Positions 17,629 to 26,038 of a DNA stretch of 64,000 nucleotides are shown piece by piece. Both the position numbers and the translations under genes were made by a program. Under the pieces are notes generated by a model. The model was not told the DNA's origin and did no database searches. It saw only the letters and a list, made by a program, of their open reading frames with translations. The stretch comes from Paenibacillus uliginis N3/975. Its GTDB lineage: Bacteria > Bacillota > Bacilli > Paenibacillales > Paenibacillaceae. Location of the stretch: positions 3,078,263-3,142,262 of the forward strand of contig NZ_LT840184.1 of assembly GCF_900177425.1 (NCBI RefSeq), written 5' to 3'. Within the stretch, counting starts at the first letter, position 1, and every line of letters starts with the position of its first letter.

Positions 17629-18288
17629 ATGGCAAAGTTGGAGCCGATCACGATTCTCATTGTCGATGATCATGCGATTGTAAGACATGGCTTGTGTGCG
17701 TTATTCACAATTCAACCGGACTGTCTGGTGGTCGGCGAAGCCGATTCGGGAGAGAACGCTGTGCGATTGGCTGCGGAGCTTGTGCCCGATGTTGTGCTTA
17801 TGGATTTGGTGATGCCCGGTATCGATGGCGTAGAGACGACGAAGCTCGTGAAACAAATCAGTCCGCGATCGCACGTGATCGTGCTGACTTCGTTTCATGA
17901 GGATCAGCACATCTTTCCGGCTTTGCGTGCCGGAGCGCTTTCCTATGTGCTCAAAGATATCGACCCCGGCCAATTGGTTGAGACGGTGCGCAGGGCCGTA
18001 CATGGTGAATCGATGATACATCCGCGTGTAGCTGCGCGCGTTGTCCAGGAGCTTCGAGTCACGGAACGGGCGGATTCCAACCCGTTCGCCGAGTTGAGCG
18101 AACGCGAACTCGAAGTGCTGCGTCTTATTGCCGGCGGACTTTCGAATGCCGAGATTGCCGCGAAATTAATCATCAGCGAAAAGACAGTTAAAGGCCACGT
18201 CAGCAATATACTAGGAAAGCTGCATATGCTGGACCGTACCAAAGCGGCCGTTTTTGCTTGGGAAAAGGGGCTTATGCGGCCGGATTAA
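17629..18288 (+). CDS. NarL/FixJ-type response regulator (LuxR DNA-binding domain)
   Basis: Start at ATG 17629 behind AAAGGAGTGGACAGG. In the 219-residue protein, the receiver domain spans 1-120 with acidic pocket VDDH, the phospho-acceptor in VLMDLVMPG (about residue 57), T/S switch in VLTSFHE and Lys in YVLKDI. A LuxR-type helix-turn-helix sits at about 148-210 (LSERELEVLRLIAGGLSNAEIA, SEKTVKGHVSNIL). It should be phosphorylated by the kinase upstream and activate unknown promoters. The GC-rich membrane protein gene at 18710 is the nearest downstream candidate target. Confidence 0.85.
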   Translation: MAKLEPITILIVDDHAIVRHGLCALFTIQPDCLVVGEADSGENAVRLAAELVPDVVLMDLVMPGIDGVETTKLVKQISPRSHVIVLTSFHEDQHIFPALRAGALSYVLKDIDPGQLVETVRRAVHGESMIHPRVAARVVQELRVTERADSNPFAELSERELEVLRLIAGGLSNAEIAAKLIISEKTVKGHVSNILGKLHMLDRTKAAVFAWEKGLMRPD

Positions 18289-18709
18289 ATAAAAATCGGC
18301 CGTCCTTTTCCTGCCTTCATTATCCTCAACTGCTCCCTTTATGGGCTTGCCCACAGTTCTGTTCCAAACAAATACTCCCCTTCCATATAGACGTTTTAAC
18401 ACGCATTCTGCACCCTCCACTATCGCTAACTTCGCATCTGTCATATTCATTCCTGCACGTAAACAGTTCTTTGGATGCGGGTTTAAACAGACCTGCAGTC
18501 GCGTTACAAACCAATTGTTCTGATGTAACATCAAGATGACGAAATGGTGAACCATTTCTTGTTTGTCAATGGAGGCGGTGGATCGTTCGGGTAATTGCGG
18601 ATTTACAACGTTAAGCTTATGTTTCTAACGAATGCACGATTTAACAACGTTTAGAAAGTTTTAATATGCTCCCAGCCTAAAGGAGACTTGAGGAAATGAG
18701 GAAGATAAA
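18289..18709. other. Intergenic region with an unrecognised minus-strand open frame
   Basis: A minus-strand frame (18211-18555) includes NMTDAKLAIVEGAECVLKRL and GRGVFVWNRTVGKPIKGAVE, which looks protein-like. It overlaps the end of the response regulator gene and has no start site I trust. It may be a decayed gene. Nothing else is evident up to the ATG at 18710, apart from an AAAGGAGACTTGAGG site before it. Confidence 0.25.
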
Positions 18710-19708
18710 ATGCCGAGATTAAGCCGTTTTCAACTATTGGAACGAAATAAAGATAACCGAACGCCAATTGAGCGGTCGGCCTCACGATTGATGAAGATGC
18801 GTAGAATCTGCGGTTATGGCGCCGCCATAGCGGTGACGCCGTATCTGCTGATCAAAATTGCCTGGACTTTCGGTCTCTTCATTCCGACCGAGCAAATGGG
18901 CGACAACAGTTGGCGCGCGATCAACGCAGCAACCGTGGTTGTCGCCGCGGTCGGTATCCTGCTGGCGATGGCGTTCAGTAGGCCGTGGGGTGAGCGGCTG
19001 CCCGCCTGGCTGGTGGCCTTGCCCGTGTGGTTGGGCACCGGTCTGCTCGTCCCCATGCTATTGCTGGCACCGGTACTCGGCCCGGCCGCCATGACCCGGG
19101 ACAAGGAGGCAGGCGCCACCGACTTCTGGGCATACGAGCAGATCTTCGTCATGGTCTCGCTGGTCGGGGTCGGCATTTGCCTGCCGCTCGCCTTGGCAGG
19201 GTACGCCAAGTCGCGGTGGCCCGAGGCACTGGGCGGTCCGACCGACTACGCGGAGCTGCCGGGACACACCCGACAGTTGCAAATCACCCTGGCCAGGCTC
19301 GTCGCAGTCGGCTGCATTCTGCTCGGTGTCATCAAGGTGTTCTGGGCGGTGGGCGGCACCCTCGGCATCGTCCCGGACATGCTGGATGACCGCGATGTGT
19401 GGTGGCACCTACTGACGTTGAGTACCGGCGTGTGGGCCTTCGCGGGGGCGCGGGGTCTGCTGGTACTGACCTCCCGCCACGGGTCGCGGAGGTTCCTACC
19501 CTCCATGGCGGCGGCCTGGATCTCGTCGGGAATGCTATTCTCCTATAATCTCTTTTCCGCCATTCGCTCCGATTCGCAGTACTCCCCGGAGTACCCGCTT
19601 GCACGAGTCTTGACTACAGAGGCCGGCATTGTCTTGGGCGTGATGATGGGGATGATCATCCTGCTAGTGCTGCATGACCGCCGGCAAGCCCTGCGCGGCG
19701 AGTCCTGA
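18710..19708 (+). CDS. GC-rich multi-spanning membrane protein, likely horizontally acquired
   Basis: 332 residues with about eight or nine hydrophobic helices, e.g. ICGYGAAIAVTPYLLIKIAW, INAATVVVAAVGILLAM, LVALPVWLGTGLLVPMLLL, IFVMVSLVGVGICLPLALAG, ARLVAVGCILLGVIKVFWAV and ILVGLVLTTEAG-like segments to a MIILLVL helix. The first 40 codons are AT-rich like the host, while from about 18830 the codon third positions are strongly GC. That pattern and the residue choice (Ala, Gly, Val, Arg rich) resemble actinobacterial membrane proteins. Function unknown. The position after a two-component system suggests a regulated envelope function, which is speculation. Confidence 0.6.
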   Translation: MPRLSRFQLLERNKDNRTPIERSASRLMKMRRICGYGAAIAVTPYLLIKIAWTFGLFIPTEQMGDNSWRAINAATVVVAAVGILLAMAFSRPWGERLPAWLVALPVWLGTGLLVPMLLLAPVLGPAAMTRDKEAGATDFWAYEQIFVMVSLVGVGICLPLALAGYAKSRWPEALGGPTDYAELPGHTRQLQITLARLVAVGCILLGVIKVFWAVGGTLGIVPDMLDDRDVWWHLLTLSTGVWAFAGARGLLVLTSRHGSRRFLPSMAAAWISSGMLFSYNLFSAIRSDSQYSPEYPLARVLTTEAGIVLGVMMGMIILLVLHDRRQALRGES

Positions 19709-19797
19709 GAATCCGCTATGACCGCCGTGCCTACCCCTCGGATGTTCTGCCACAGCATATAAATGCCTGCTGGCGGGCTTGTACAAGTGGTTCCCTC

Positions 19798-19893
19798 ATT
19801 GCGCTAACGGGAAACGTTAGTTGAATAAAGACGAGAAGGCAGCCGCTCAGATTGATCAGCTGCCTTAATTAAGCTAACGGGCAGCAATGGTTA
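19798..19893 (+). repeat. Family C repeat, copy 5 (best preserved)
   Basis: GCGCTAACGGGAAACGTTAGTTGAAT, hairpin AAGGCAGCC..TCAG / CTGATCAGCTGCCTT, then AAGCTAACGGGCAGCAATGGTTAAT. Both outer motifs point in the same direction. Confidence 0.65.
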
Positions 19894-20000
19894 ATAGGTA
19901 ATTTGGTTTTCCTGGGTAATAAAATGAGCAATTGATAAGAAATCATAACATTTGTTACATTCTATGATATAAGGAACTTCGCATGAAAGGAGAAATCAAA

Positions 20001-20498
20001 ATGGCAACAAACAATATCAGTGAACCAGAGAATGATAATGCCCTTACTCCACAAAATCCGTCTAAACCTGATCCTGCAATGGGACGCTTGAATGTCTTCG
20101 TAGGGAAATGGAATACAGAGGGTGTGATTAAAGCGAGTCCGTCCGGGCCAGCTGATCAGTTGATAGCAGTAGATACCTACGAATGGTTGCCTGGGGGTTA
20201 TTTTCTTATTCATCATGTTGATGGCCATATGGGGAAAGATGAGGTTAAGGCTATTGAGATCATTGGCTATGATGCTTCCACTCAGAATTACACCACACAC
20301 TCATATGACAACCAAGGCAATTTCAGTGCATACCAAGCGAACCTACTCGACCGTGCCTGGACAATTTTGGGGAAATCGGAGCGATTCACAGGAATGTTTA
20401 GTGAAGATAGCAACACCTTAACAGGTAGTTGGGAGCTGTCAAACGACGGTAAGAATTGGGTACAATGGATGGACATCAAGTTGACTAAAGTCATCTAG
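20001..20498 (+). CDS. DUF1579 family protein
   Basis: Start at ATG 20001, preceded by AAAGGAG; the in-frame ATG at 19983 lies before that site. The 165-residue soluble protein carries the DUF1579-type layout: an N-terminal RLNVFVGKWNTEGVIKASP, then YEWLPGGYFLIHHVDGHMG, IGYDASTQNYTTHSYDNQG and SGSWEL-like TLTGSWELSNDGKNWVQWMDI. These proteins are lipocalin-like barrels of unknown function. The gene stands alone, with a family C repeat after it. Confidence 0.7.
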   Translation: MATNNISEPENDNALTPQNPSKPDPAMGRLNVFVGKWNTEGVIKASPSGPADQLIAVDTYEWLPGGYFLIHHVDGHMGKDEVKAIEIIGYDASTQNYTTHSYDNQGNFSAYQANLLDRAWTILGKSERFTGMFSEDSNTLTGSWELSNDGKNWVQWMDIKLTKVI

Positions 20499-20584
20499 CT
20501 AAAAAATCCCCTACTATTTATATTCTGTTGAGGTTCGAATACGAAATCAGTATCAATGGGCTGCTAAAAGCGGCACCCCTATCT

Positions 20585-20682
20585 ACTTAACTAACTGATA
20601 CGATAGTTGAATGAAAACAAAAGGGTAGCTGATCATATCGATCGGCTACCTTTTTTTGAACTAATGGGCAGTTTACATTAAC
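20585..20682 (+). repeat. Family C repeat, copy 6
   Basis: TTAACTAACTGATACGATAGTTGAATG, hairpin GGGTAGCTGATC / GATCGGCTACC with seven T's, then AACTAATGGGCAGTTTACATTAACG. Confidence 0.6.
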
Positions 20683-20878
20683 GAAAAAATAAAACCGGCA
20701 CAATTATGTGCCGATAACCAATTGCCGTATGCCAAAAATGATACCCCTAAAAAAGCCATGTATACATAATAGTATATAAAAAAATTCAACATAAGTCTAT
20801 TAATTTTTTGGTGAAAACTGTATGTTATTTATGCGACCGCGGCGCAAAACGATAATGTATGAAGGGAGAAGACCTGCC

Positions 20879-21355
20879 ATGATTACGCTCAGAAAAATAA
20901 CGCTGGAAAACCGACGCGCTATATTTAACTTGGAAGTATTCGAAGAACAACGGCGCTTCGTTGCGTCCAATCTGTCAAGCGTGGCTTCGTGCTATGTCCT
21001 TGCAACCAATGGGGGACATCCATTTCCGTTTGCCATTTACTCGGATGGGCAGCCGGTCGGTTTTGTTATGTTGACTTATGGAATTACCGGGTACGACCTC
21101 CCGTCAATCGCACACGACAGCTATTGTATCGTACGACTGATGATTGACAAGCACCACCAGAACCGGGGATACGGTCGGGAAGCCATGAAAAAAATCTTGG
21201 AATTTACCCGCACCTTTCCGGCTGGGCCTGCACATTATTGCTGGATTTCTTATAAGGCAGATAACTTACCCGCCAAAAAACTTTATGAAAGCTTCGGATT
21301 CCGTGACAACGGCGAAATCTTAGGAGACGAGCTAATCACCGTATTGCCACTCTGA
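20879..21355 (+). CDS. GNAT-family N-acetyltransferase (spermine/diamine acetyltransferase-like)
   Basis: Start at ATG 20879, which follows GAAGGGAGAAG at 20861; an ATG eight codons upstream overlaps that site. The 158-residue protein opens LRKITLENRRAIFNLEVFEEQRRFVASN, the Blt/SpeG-like beginning. It has an acetyl-CoA loop IDKHHQNRGYGREAMK at about residues 96-111 and the closing ADNLPAKKLYESFGF. It probably transfers acetyl groups to a polyamine or similar amine. That substrate is inferred from overall resemblance. Confidence 0.75.
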   Translation: MITLRKITLENRRAIFNLEVFEEQRRFVASNLSSVASCYVLATNGGHPFPFAIYSDGQPVGFVMLTYGITGYDLPSIAHDSYCIVRLMIDKHHQNRGYGREAMKKILEFTRTFPAGPAHYCWISYKADNLPAKKLYESFGFRDNGEILGDELITVLPL

Positions 21356-21429
21356 TTTTCACTGGAAACTCAACTATCGAAAGACGAAAGCGCGGCGATG
21401 GAACCGATCAATCGCTGTTTTTCATTGCT

Positions 21430-21985
21430 GCAGGCACCGTTCCGCTAACGGGCAGGTTAAAAGTGATTGGGAACAATGGAAATTGGAAAGCACCGATAGT
21501 GAAGCAATTCGGCTAATGGAATGGGGTATCGAACTTCCTAAGAATGATATAGACGTTGCCGAAGTGTCGGATAAGTATGATAATTTCAAAGACAATTATA
21601 GAAAAATGTTTGCTATCGAAACGCTATCAAATAATCAGTTAGTTGGACTCATAACTTAAATTCATTAGACCACAAAAATGGAGTGTTTAGTTTTGGCTTG
21701 GGAGTGCACAGAGGTTATAGGAACAATGGATACGCATCAGAAGCAACAAGAATTATTATGCGATATGGCTTCTATGAATTACGGATGCAAAAATGCAATT
21801 CCAGCTGTGTTGAAATAAACGAAGCATCACTTAAATTCCATAAAAATCTTGGATTCATTGAAGAAGGACGAAGAAGAAGAATTATTTATATGGATGGAAA
21901 ATTTTATGATAATATTTTGTTGGGGATAACAAGAGAAGAATTTGATGAAATAGAAAGTGAGTATAGCAAGATTAAACATCAATAA
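21430..21985 (+). pseudogene. GNAT acetyltransferase pseudogene
   Basis: In one frame (21462-21659) the sequence reads WEQWKLESTDSEAIRLMEW, then FAIETLSNNQLVGLIT and a stop. In another (21683-21985) it continues with LGVHRGYRNNGYASEATRII, CVEINEASLKFHKNLGFIEE and RRIIYMDGKFYDNILLGI, a typical RimJ/RimL-type acetyltransferase half. One frameshift near 21655 separates them, and the true 5' end is replaced by a family C motif (CCGCTAACGGGCAGG at 21441). Confidence 0.65.
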
Positions 21986-22123
21986 AAGAGAAGTTCTATC
22001 CAAAGAAAACCACTCCATTTGAAGTGCCCCCTGTCAAGTAGACAGTGTAAAAAACAAAAATGGTTAGATTATTCCCCTCAGTTCAAGTTAACAGAGCTGA
22101 GGGTTTATTTTCTTTTCTCATCG

Positions 22124-22984
22124 TTAAGCAGCTCGTCGATACTCGTTGGGAGACAAGCCATTTAATCGCTCTGTATAGCGGTAATTGTTGTAGTAGCGGA
22201 TATAATTTCTCACGTCTTCGAGGACGTCATCATAGGTTTCGTGTTTCGTCAGATAAAAGCTTTCTGCCTTCAATGTACCCCAAAATCGTTCAATGGGTTG
22301 GTTATCCAGGCATCGGCTCACACGAGACATACTTTTAGTAAAACCGTACTTAACCTGAAGTCGACTGTACTCATGTGAGGTATATTGGAAGCCTCTGTCG
22401 CTATGGAGAAGTGGAGTCACCCCCGGGTTCCTCCCGTAAGCTTTCTTCACCGTATCCATAACGAGTTTATTATTGTTGGAGTGGCTTAGAACCCATGAAA
22501 CGATGGAGTTATCGTATACATCAACGATAGCGCTCAGATAGGCTTTACGACCATTCCCATACTTCAATTCTGTTACGTCTGTGCACCACTTCATATTAGG
22601 AGCATCTGCTTGAAATTCACGATTCATTACATTTTCAGCTACATGGATTTCAGAGGCTCTCACGTAGTTCGGTCGTTTCTTGCGAATCACCGATTTCAAT
22701 CCAAGAGCACGCATAATTCGATAATAACGCTTTTTGTTGTAATTCCTTTTGAGTTTACGGTTTAATTGTGTGCGGATTTGACGATAGCCAAGAACCCCCT
22801 TTCGCTTGTCATAGCGAAGTTTCACTTCCTTAGCGAGCGAAAGAATTTCAAGTTCCCGGGTGGATGGCTTCCATTTCAGCCATTTATAATAGGCAGATCG
22901 AGCGATTCCGGCTATCTCACACAGCTTCGTGATGGCATAACCTTTCTCAGCGTGCAGTTCTTGGATAGCTTGGTACAAGTCCAC
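22124..22984 (-). CDS. IS3-family transposase OrfB (DDE integrase domain)
   Basis: 286 residues. An HTH_21-type start (YAITKLCEIAGIARSAYYKWLK) is followed by the rve integrase core: CTDVTELKYGNGRKAYLSAIVD with the first Asp, LLHSDRGFQYTS with the second, and DNQPIERFWGTLKAE with the Glu. The GTG at 22984 can start it alone. The upstream frame is also open to the slippery site at 23032, so the active protein is probably the OrfAB fusion. Confidence 0.9.
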   Translation of the reverse strand: MDLYQAIQELHAEKGYAITKLCEIAGIARSAYYKWLKWKPSTRELEILSLAKEVKLRYDKRKGVLGYRQIRTQLNRKLKRNYNKKRYYRIMRALGLKSVIRKKRPNYVRASEIHVAENVMNREFQADAPNMKWCTDVTELKYGNGRKAYLSAIVDVYDNSIVSWVLSHSNNNKLVMDTVKKAYGRNPGVTPLLHSDRGFQYTSHEYSRLQVKYGFTKSMSRVSRCLDNQPIERFWGTLKAESFYLTKHETYDDVLEDVRNYIRYYNNYRYTERLNGLSPNEYRRAA

Positions 22985-22998
22985 ATGCCGGACTAACG

Positions 22999-23691
22999 TT
23001 AGCGTGTATTTCGTCGCTTGATCTCTGCCAACTTTTTTGCGAGGGCGTTCTCCATTTCTAAATATTCGTTCCGTGCTTCCAGTTCTTTGATCCGAAGCTT
23101 GAGTCGTTCATGGTCATCTAGCTCTTCTACAGGCTTTTTGCGACCACGATTGTCCTTGAGAGACTCCTCGCCGCCAGATTTATATTTTTGCACCCATGAG
23201 TACACCTGGGGATAAGAAACATCATATTTCTCCATGGATTTCTGATAATCCAAATCATTGGCGATCGTATACTGCGCGATTTCAATGCGTTCTTCGAAAG
23301 TGGTTTTACGTCCTTTATTCATACGAGATAGTCCTTTTCCTTTACGAGTAGGTTTTATTTCTTCCCTACAAGTATACTTGGAAATCCATCCCGTCAAAAC
23401 ACTTTTACTCGAAATATGATACTTCTTTGTCGCCTCTCGTATAGAATGATTTCCGGATAAAACATCCCTGATGGCAGCAAGCTTCAGTTCCTTTGAATAT
23501 GCTTTACATCCTCTGGATTTCTTTAATCCTTCATAACCATCTGCTCTATATTTCCTTATCCAATCTTTAACCGTGTTTTTATCTACCCCCAACTGCTTGG
23601 CTTCATAACTAGGGGTCGTCTCATGCTGAAGGCATCGCTTTACGATACGTAACTTTACATCAAAAGAAATTGGATTCCTTTTGGACATCAT
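22999..23691 (-). CDS. IS3-family transposase OrfA (helix-turn-helix protein)
   Basis: 230 residues with two helix-turn-helix units: IVKRCLQHETTPSYEAKQLGVDKNTVKDWIRKY, and later a similar IAQYTIANDLDYQKSMEKYDVSYPQVYSWVQKY. A coiled-coil-like ELDDHERLKLRIKELEARNE precedes its end. The A AAA AAG slippery heptamer (23032-23038 on the minus strand) in codons for AKK lies 11 codons before the stop. A -1 shift there enters the orfB frame with no intervening stop. Confidence 0.9.
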   Translation of the reverse strand: MMSKRNPISFDVKLRIVKRCLQHETTPSYEAKQLGVDKNTVKDWIRKYRADGYEGLKKSRGCKAYSKELKLAAIRDVLSGNHSIREATKKYHISSKSVLTGWISKYTCREEIKPTRKGKGLSRMNKGRKTTFEERIEIAQYTIANDLDYQKSMEKYDVSYPQVYSWVQKYKSGGEESLKDNRGRKKPVEELDDHERLKLRIKELEARNEYLEMENALAKKLAEIKRRNTR

Positions 23692-23872
23692 AAAAAACTC
23701 CCATCATTAGTAGAGTAGAATTTTGTTTTTTTCTACTGTCTACTATGATGGGAGCATATCAATTGTCAGGAGTGGCTTTGTCTTTATATACTGATGTATA
23801 TTTTATGGTCAAACTGTACTTTGTGTTTAGATACAATACGGTGAACCATCATAAGTAGAATTGCTGATCATT

Positions 23873-23957
23873 GCGCTAACGGGACACTATAGTTCAACAC
23901 TGAGAGGGCCTGTCGCTAGGCAGCCTTTCGTTACGTTAACGGGCAGGATAGTTCCAA
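23873..23957 (+). repeat. Family C repeat, copy 7
   Basis: GCGCTAACGGGACACTATAGTTCAA, hairpin AGAGGGCCTGTCGCTAGGCAGCCTTTCG, then GTTAACGGGCAGGATAGTTCCAA. It lies between the IS3 element and the murD remnant. Confidence 0.6.
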
Positions 23958-24004
23958 TTTGTGGTATATTAAATCTCAATGACATATTCTAAGCGGAGGT
24001 ACTT

Positions 24005-24932
24005 ATGAATCCTGCTTTTGACACCTATATCCAATCGCTGGCCGGTCGGGATGTGACCGTCATCGGCGCCGGCGTCAGCAATTCACCTCTAATCCGAATG
24101 CTGTGCTCGGCCGGGGCGCGAGTCACCGTGCTCGACCGCAATCCGGCTCTGCCCAGGGAGGAGTGGGACGATCTAGGCGTCGATTTGCGCCTAGGGGAGA
24201 ATTATTTGGATCGCATTAGGGGCGACGTGGTGTTCCGCACTCCGGGCATGCGTCCAGACCATCCGGCGCCGGACTCGGCCCGCGCTGGCGGCAGCCGTGT
24301 GACCAGTGAGATGGAGGAGTTCTTTGAGCTGTGTCCTTGTCCCATTTTCGGCGTGACCGGTTCGGACGGTAAGACCACCACCACGTCGCTGATTGCAAAC
24401 ATGCTGGCTGACGGGGGACGTACGGTACATCTGGGCGGCAACATTGGCACGCCACTGCTGACGCGCGCGGGTGAGATGTCGCCGCTGGATGCGTGCGCGG
24501 TCGAGTTGTCTAGCTTCCAGCTGATGGACATGACGCGCTCTCCCCATGTGGCGATAATCACCAACATCTCGCCAAATCACCTTGACTGTCACCGCGACAT
24601 GAATGAATATACCGCCGCCAAGCGTCGCCTGCTGGATTTTCAGACTTCTGACGACTTTGCCGTCTTAAACGGCGATAATCCGGCGACTGCCGCACTGCGT
24701 GGGCGGGGGAGGACCAAGTATTTCGGTGGGCACACTGTCCACGATGGTGTGATCGACGGTCTGTTACCCATCAGTGACATTCGTTTACCGGGGTGGTACA
24801 ACGTGGAAAACGTTATGGCTGCCATAAGCGCTGTGGGGGGGACCGTGTCGGAGATGAGGCAATTCTGGAGACGGTGCGCAACTTCGTCGGTGTGGAGCAT
24901 CGAAACCAGTGGGTGGCAACTGTCAGTTCTAA
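24005..24932 (+). pseudogene. murD: murD-like UDP-MurNAc-L-Ala:D-Glu ligase, frameshifted and truncated
   Basis: The reading frame starts at ATG 24005 after AGCGGAGGTACTT and shows the Mur ligase order: Rossmann-like DVTVIGAGVSNSPLIRML, the ATP loop GVTGSDGKTTTTSLIANML (from about residue 117), HLGGNIGTP, VELSSFQL, ITNISPNHLDCH and LPGWYNVENVMAAISAV. Just after a run of seven G's (24835-24841) the frame shifts. The correct continuation (DEAILETVRNFVGVEHRNQW) lies in another frame and is then cut at 24933 by a family B repeat. About 170 C-terminal residues are lost. Its GC content is far above that of neighbouring genes, so the gene was probably acquired and is not the housekeeping murD. Confidence 0.8.
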
Positions 24933-25083
24933 TGTCTAATGACACAAATGTGACCACATTACGAAAAGTACTAAAGCCTGATTCTCTGGGCTTTTTTTAT
25001 TTTATGTGGTTTGATTTGTGTCATTAAAAAATGCACAAATGTGACCCCATTGTAGGATTTTGACACAAAATTGGGTACATTGT
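24933..25083 (+). repeat. Family B repeat, copy 3
   Basis: TGTCTAATGACACAAATGTGACC, central hairpin (AAGCCTGATTC / GGGCTTTTTTT), TTTGTGTCATTAAAAAATGCACAAATGTGACC, and the right end TTTGACACAAAATTGGGTACATTGT. Its first base abuts the break in murD. Confidence 0.75.
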
Positions 25084-25221
25084 GGAGGACCTTTGTCGAT
25101 TAGGTGTTCCAACGAAGAACGTTATCTACCTGAGCCACGTCATTCGAATGAAATTTATTTACTAACAAAGAATACTAAAATATATTTGCATTAAATCCGA
25201 CTGCATCGGTAATCAGTAAAA

Positions 25222-25266
25222 AGAGCCCGTAGGGAAAGCATCCCACAAGGCTCTTTTCTTATGTGA
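25222..25266 (+). terminator. Terminator-like hairpin
   Basis: AAAGAGCC and GGCTCTTTTCTT pair around GTAGGGAAAGCATCCCAC, itself a small inner hairpin. The gene that used it is no longer recognisable in 25084-25221. Confidence 0.5.
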
Positions 25267-25384
25267 ACATCTTAAAAGGGAGGATGCAGCAAGCAAAGAA
25301 TCAAGCCGTACTCTTCATCAGTCTTTAAAATAGGAGTCGCTTACTCATCAAACTTTAGCACCTGGACTTCCTTTTTTCATTTCA

Positions 25385-25425
25385 TTATAGAAGTTCTTGT
25401 CATTTGCTCAAGACAAGAACTAGTA
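25385..25425 (+). repeat. Degenerate family A repeat fragment
   Basis: AGTTCTTGTCATTTGCTCAAGACAAGAACT is the central inverted pair of family A sites with a changed loop. The outer parts cannot be recognised. Confidence 0.4.
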
Positions 25426-25477
25426 CAAAAATCTCTATACAATCCCGATAGCAAGGAGTACGCGAGTTATTAAACTA

Positions 25478-25609
25478 ACGGCAGGTGCGATGCAAGGCCG
25501 AGTGTTTCATATTGAGCCTCATGACCAGTTTGTGATGGATCTAGATTCTTCAGGTTTTGTCGCTTACGGTGAACTGCACGGAGCGAATTACAATCATCAC
25601 TATCAGTAA
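25478..25609 (+). pseudogene. C-terminal fragment of an unrecognised protein
   Basis: Directly after a CTAACGGCAGG motif of family C the frame reads GAMQGRVFHIEPHDQFVMDL and DSSGFVAYGELHGANYNHHY before TAA. It is a plausible end of a gene whose beginning has been lost. No family recognised. Confidence 0.25.
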
Positions 25610-25731
25610 GGAAGATTTTCTTGCTTCTTTTGATCCTCACGCCCCCCTATTTTTGAGAACATCCTGACCTGATGCCGCACCCGGCTGTTTGAACATTAGC
25701 AGGGTGCGGCATTTTTATTGTTCATACAGGT

Positions 25732-25752
25732 TGACAATGATAATCGTTATCA
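25732..25752 (+). promoter_or_regulatory. Fur box
   Basis: TGACAATGATAATCGTTATCA is close to the Fur consensus GATAATGATAATCATTATC. It lies about 300 bp upstream of the AraC-type regulator at 26039. Between them are only short remnants (25800-26030), so it may have controlled a lost iron-uptake gene or the regulator itself. Confidence 0.7.
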
Positions 25753-26038
25753 ATAATGTGAAAATAGACGAGAGTCCTCATGCCCACCTTTCCGCATTCC
25801 AGCGGCAGATTTTTGATTGACTACGAGTTTACACAGTAAAGAAGGAGATTCGGACTATGGCGGCTATTAGAGGAGGGAGGGGAACTGACCTTAAAATCGC
25901 TTCTCGATGCCAACGCCTCCGAGCTGGAACAGCAGCTTGTTGAATCGTATGTACTGCATGTGGTCAAGAGCTGCACAGGATGTATAACGATCAATCTCAG
26001 GATTACCGGCAAACTACTATTGAAATGAGGTATGCAAT

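Larger units (their letters stand above)
22020..23761 (-). mobile_element. IS3-family insertion sequence (IS150-like), complete
   Basis: 1,742 bp bounded by imperfect inverted repeats that begin TGAAGTGCCCCC on the left and, on the other strand, TGATATGCTCCC on the right, sharing AGTAGACAGT and a following A-rich stretch. ATT stands on both sides (22017-22019 and 23762-23764), fitting the 3-bp target duplication of this family. Two overlapping-frame genes, orfA and orfB, lie on the minus strand with an A AAA AAG slippery site between them. Nothing in it looks damaged. Confidence 0.9.

Noticed and set aside
19027..19604. Several long ORFs on both strands in the GC-rich membrane protein gene
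   Set aside because: Typical shadow frames of GC-rich DNA; the 332-codon frame has the membrane-protein pattern and the ribosome binding site.
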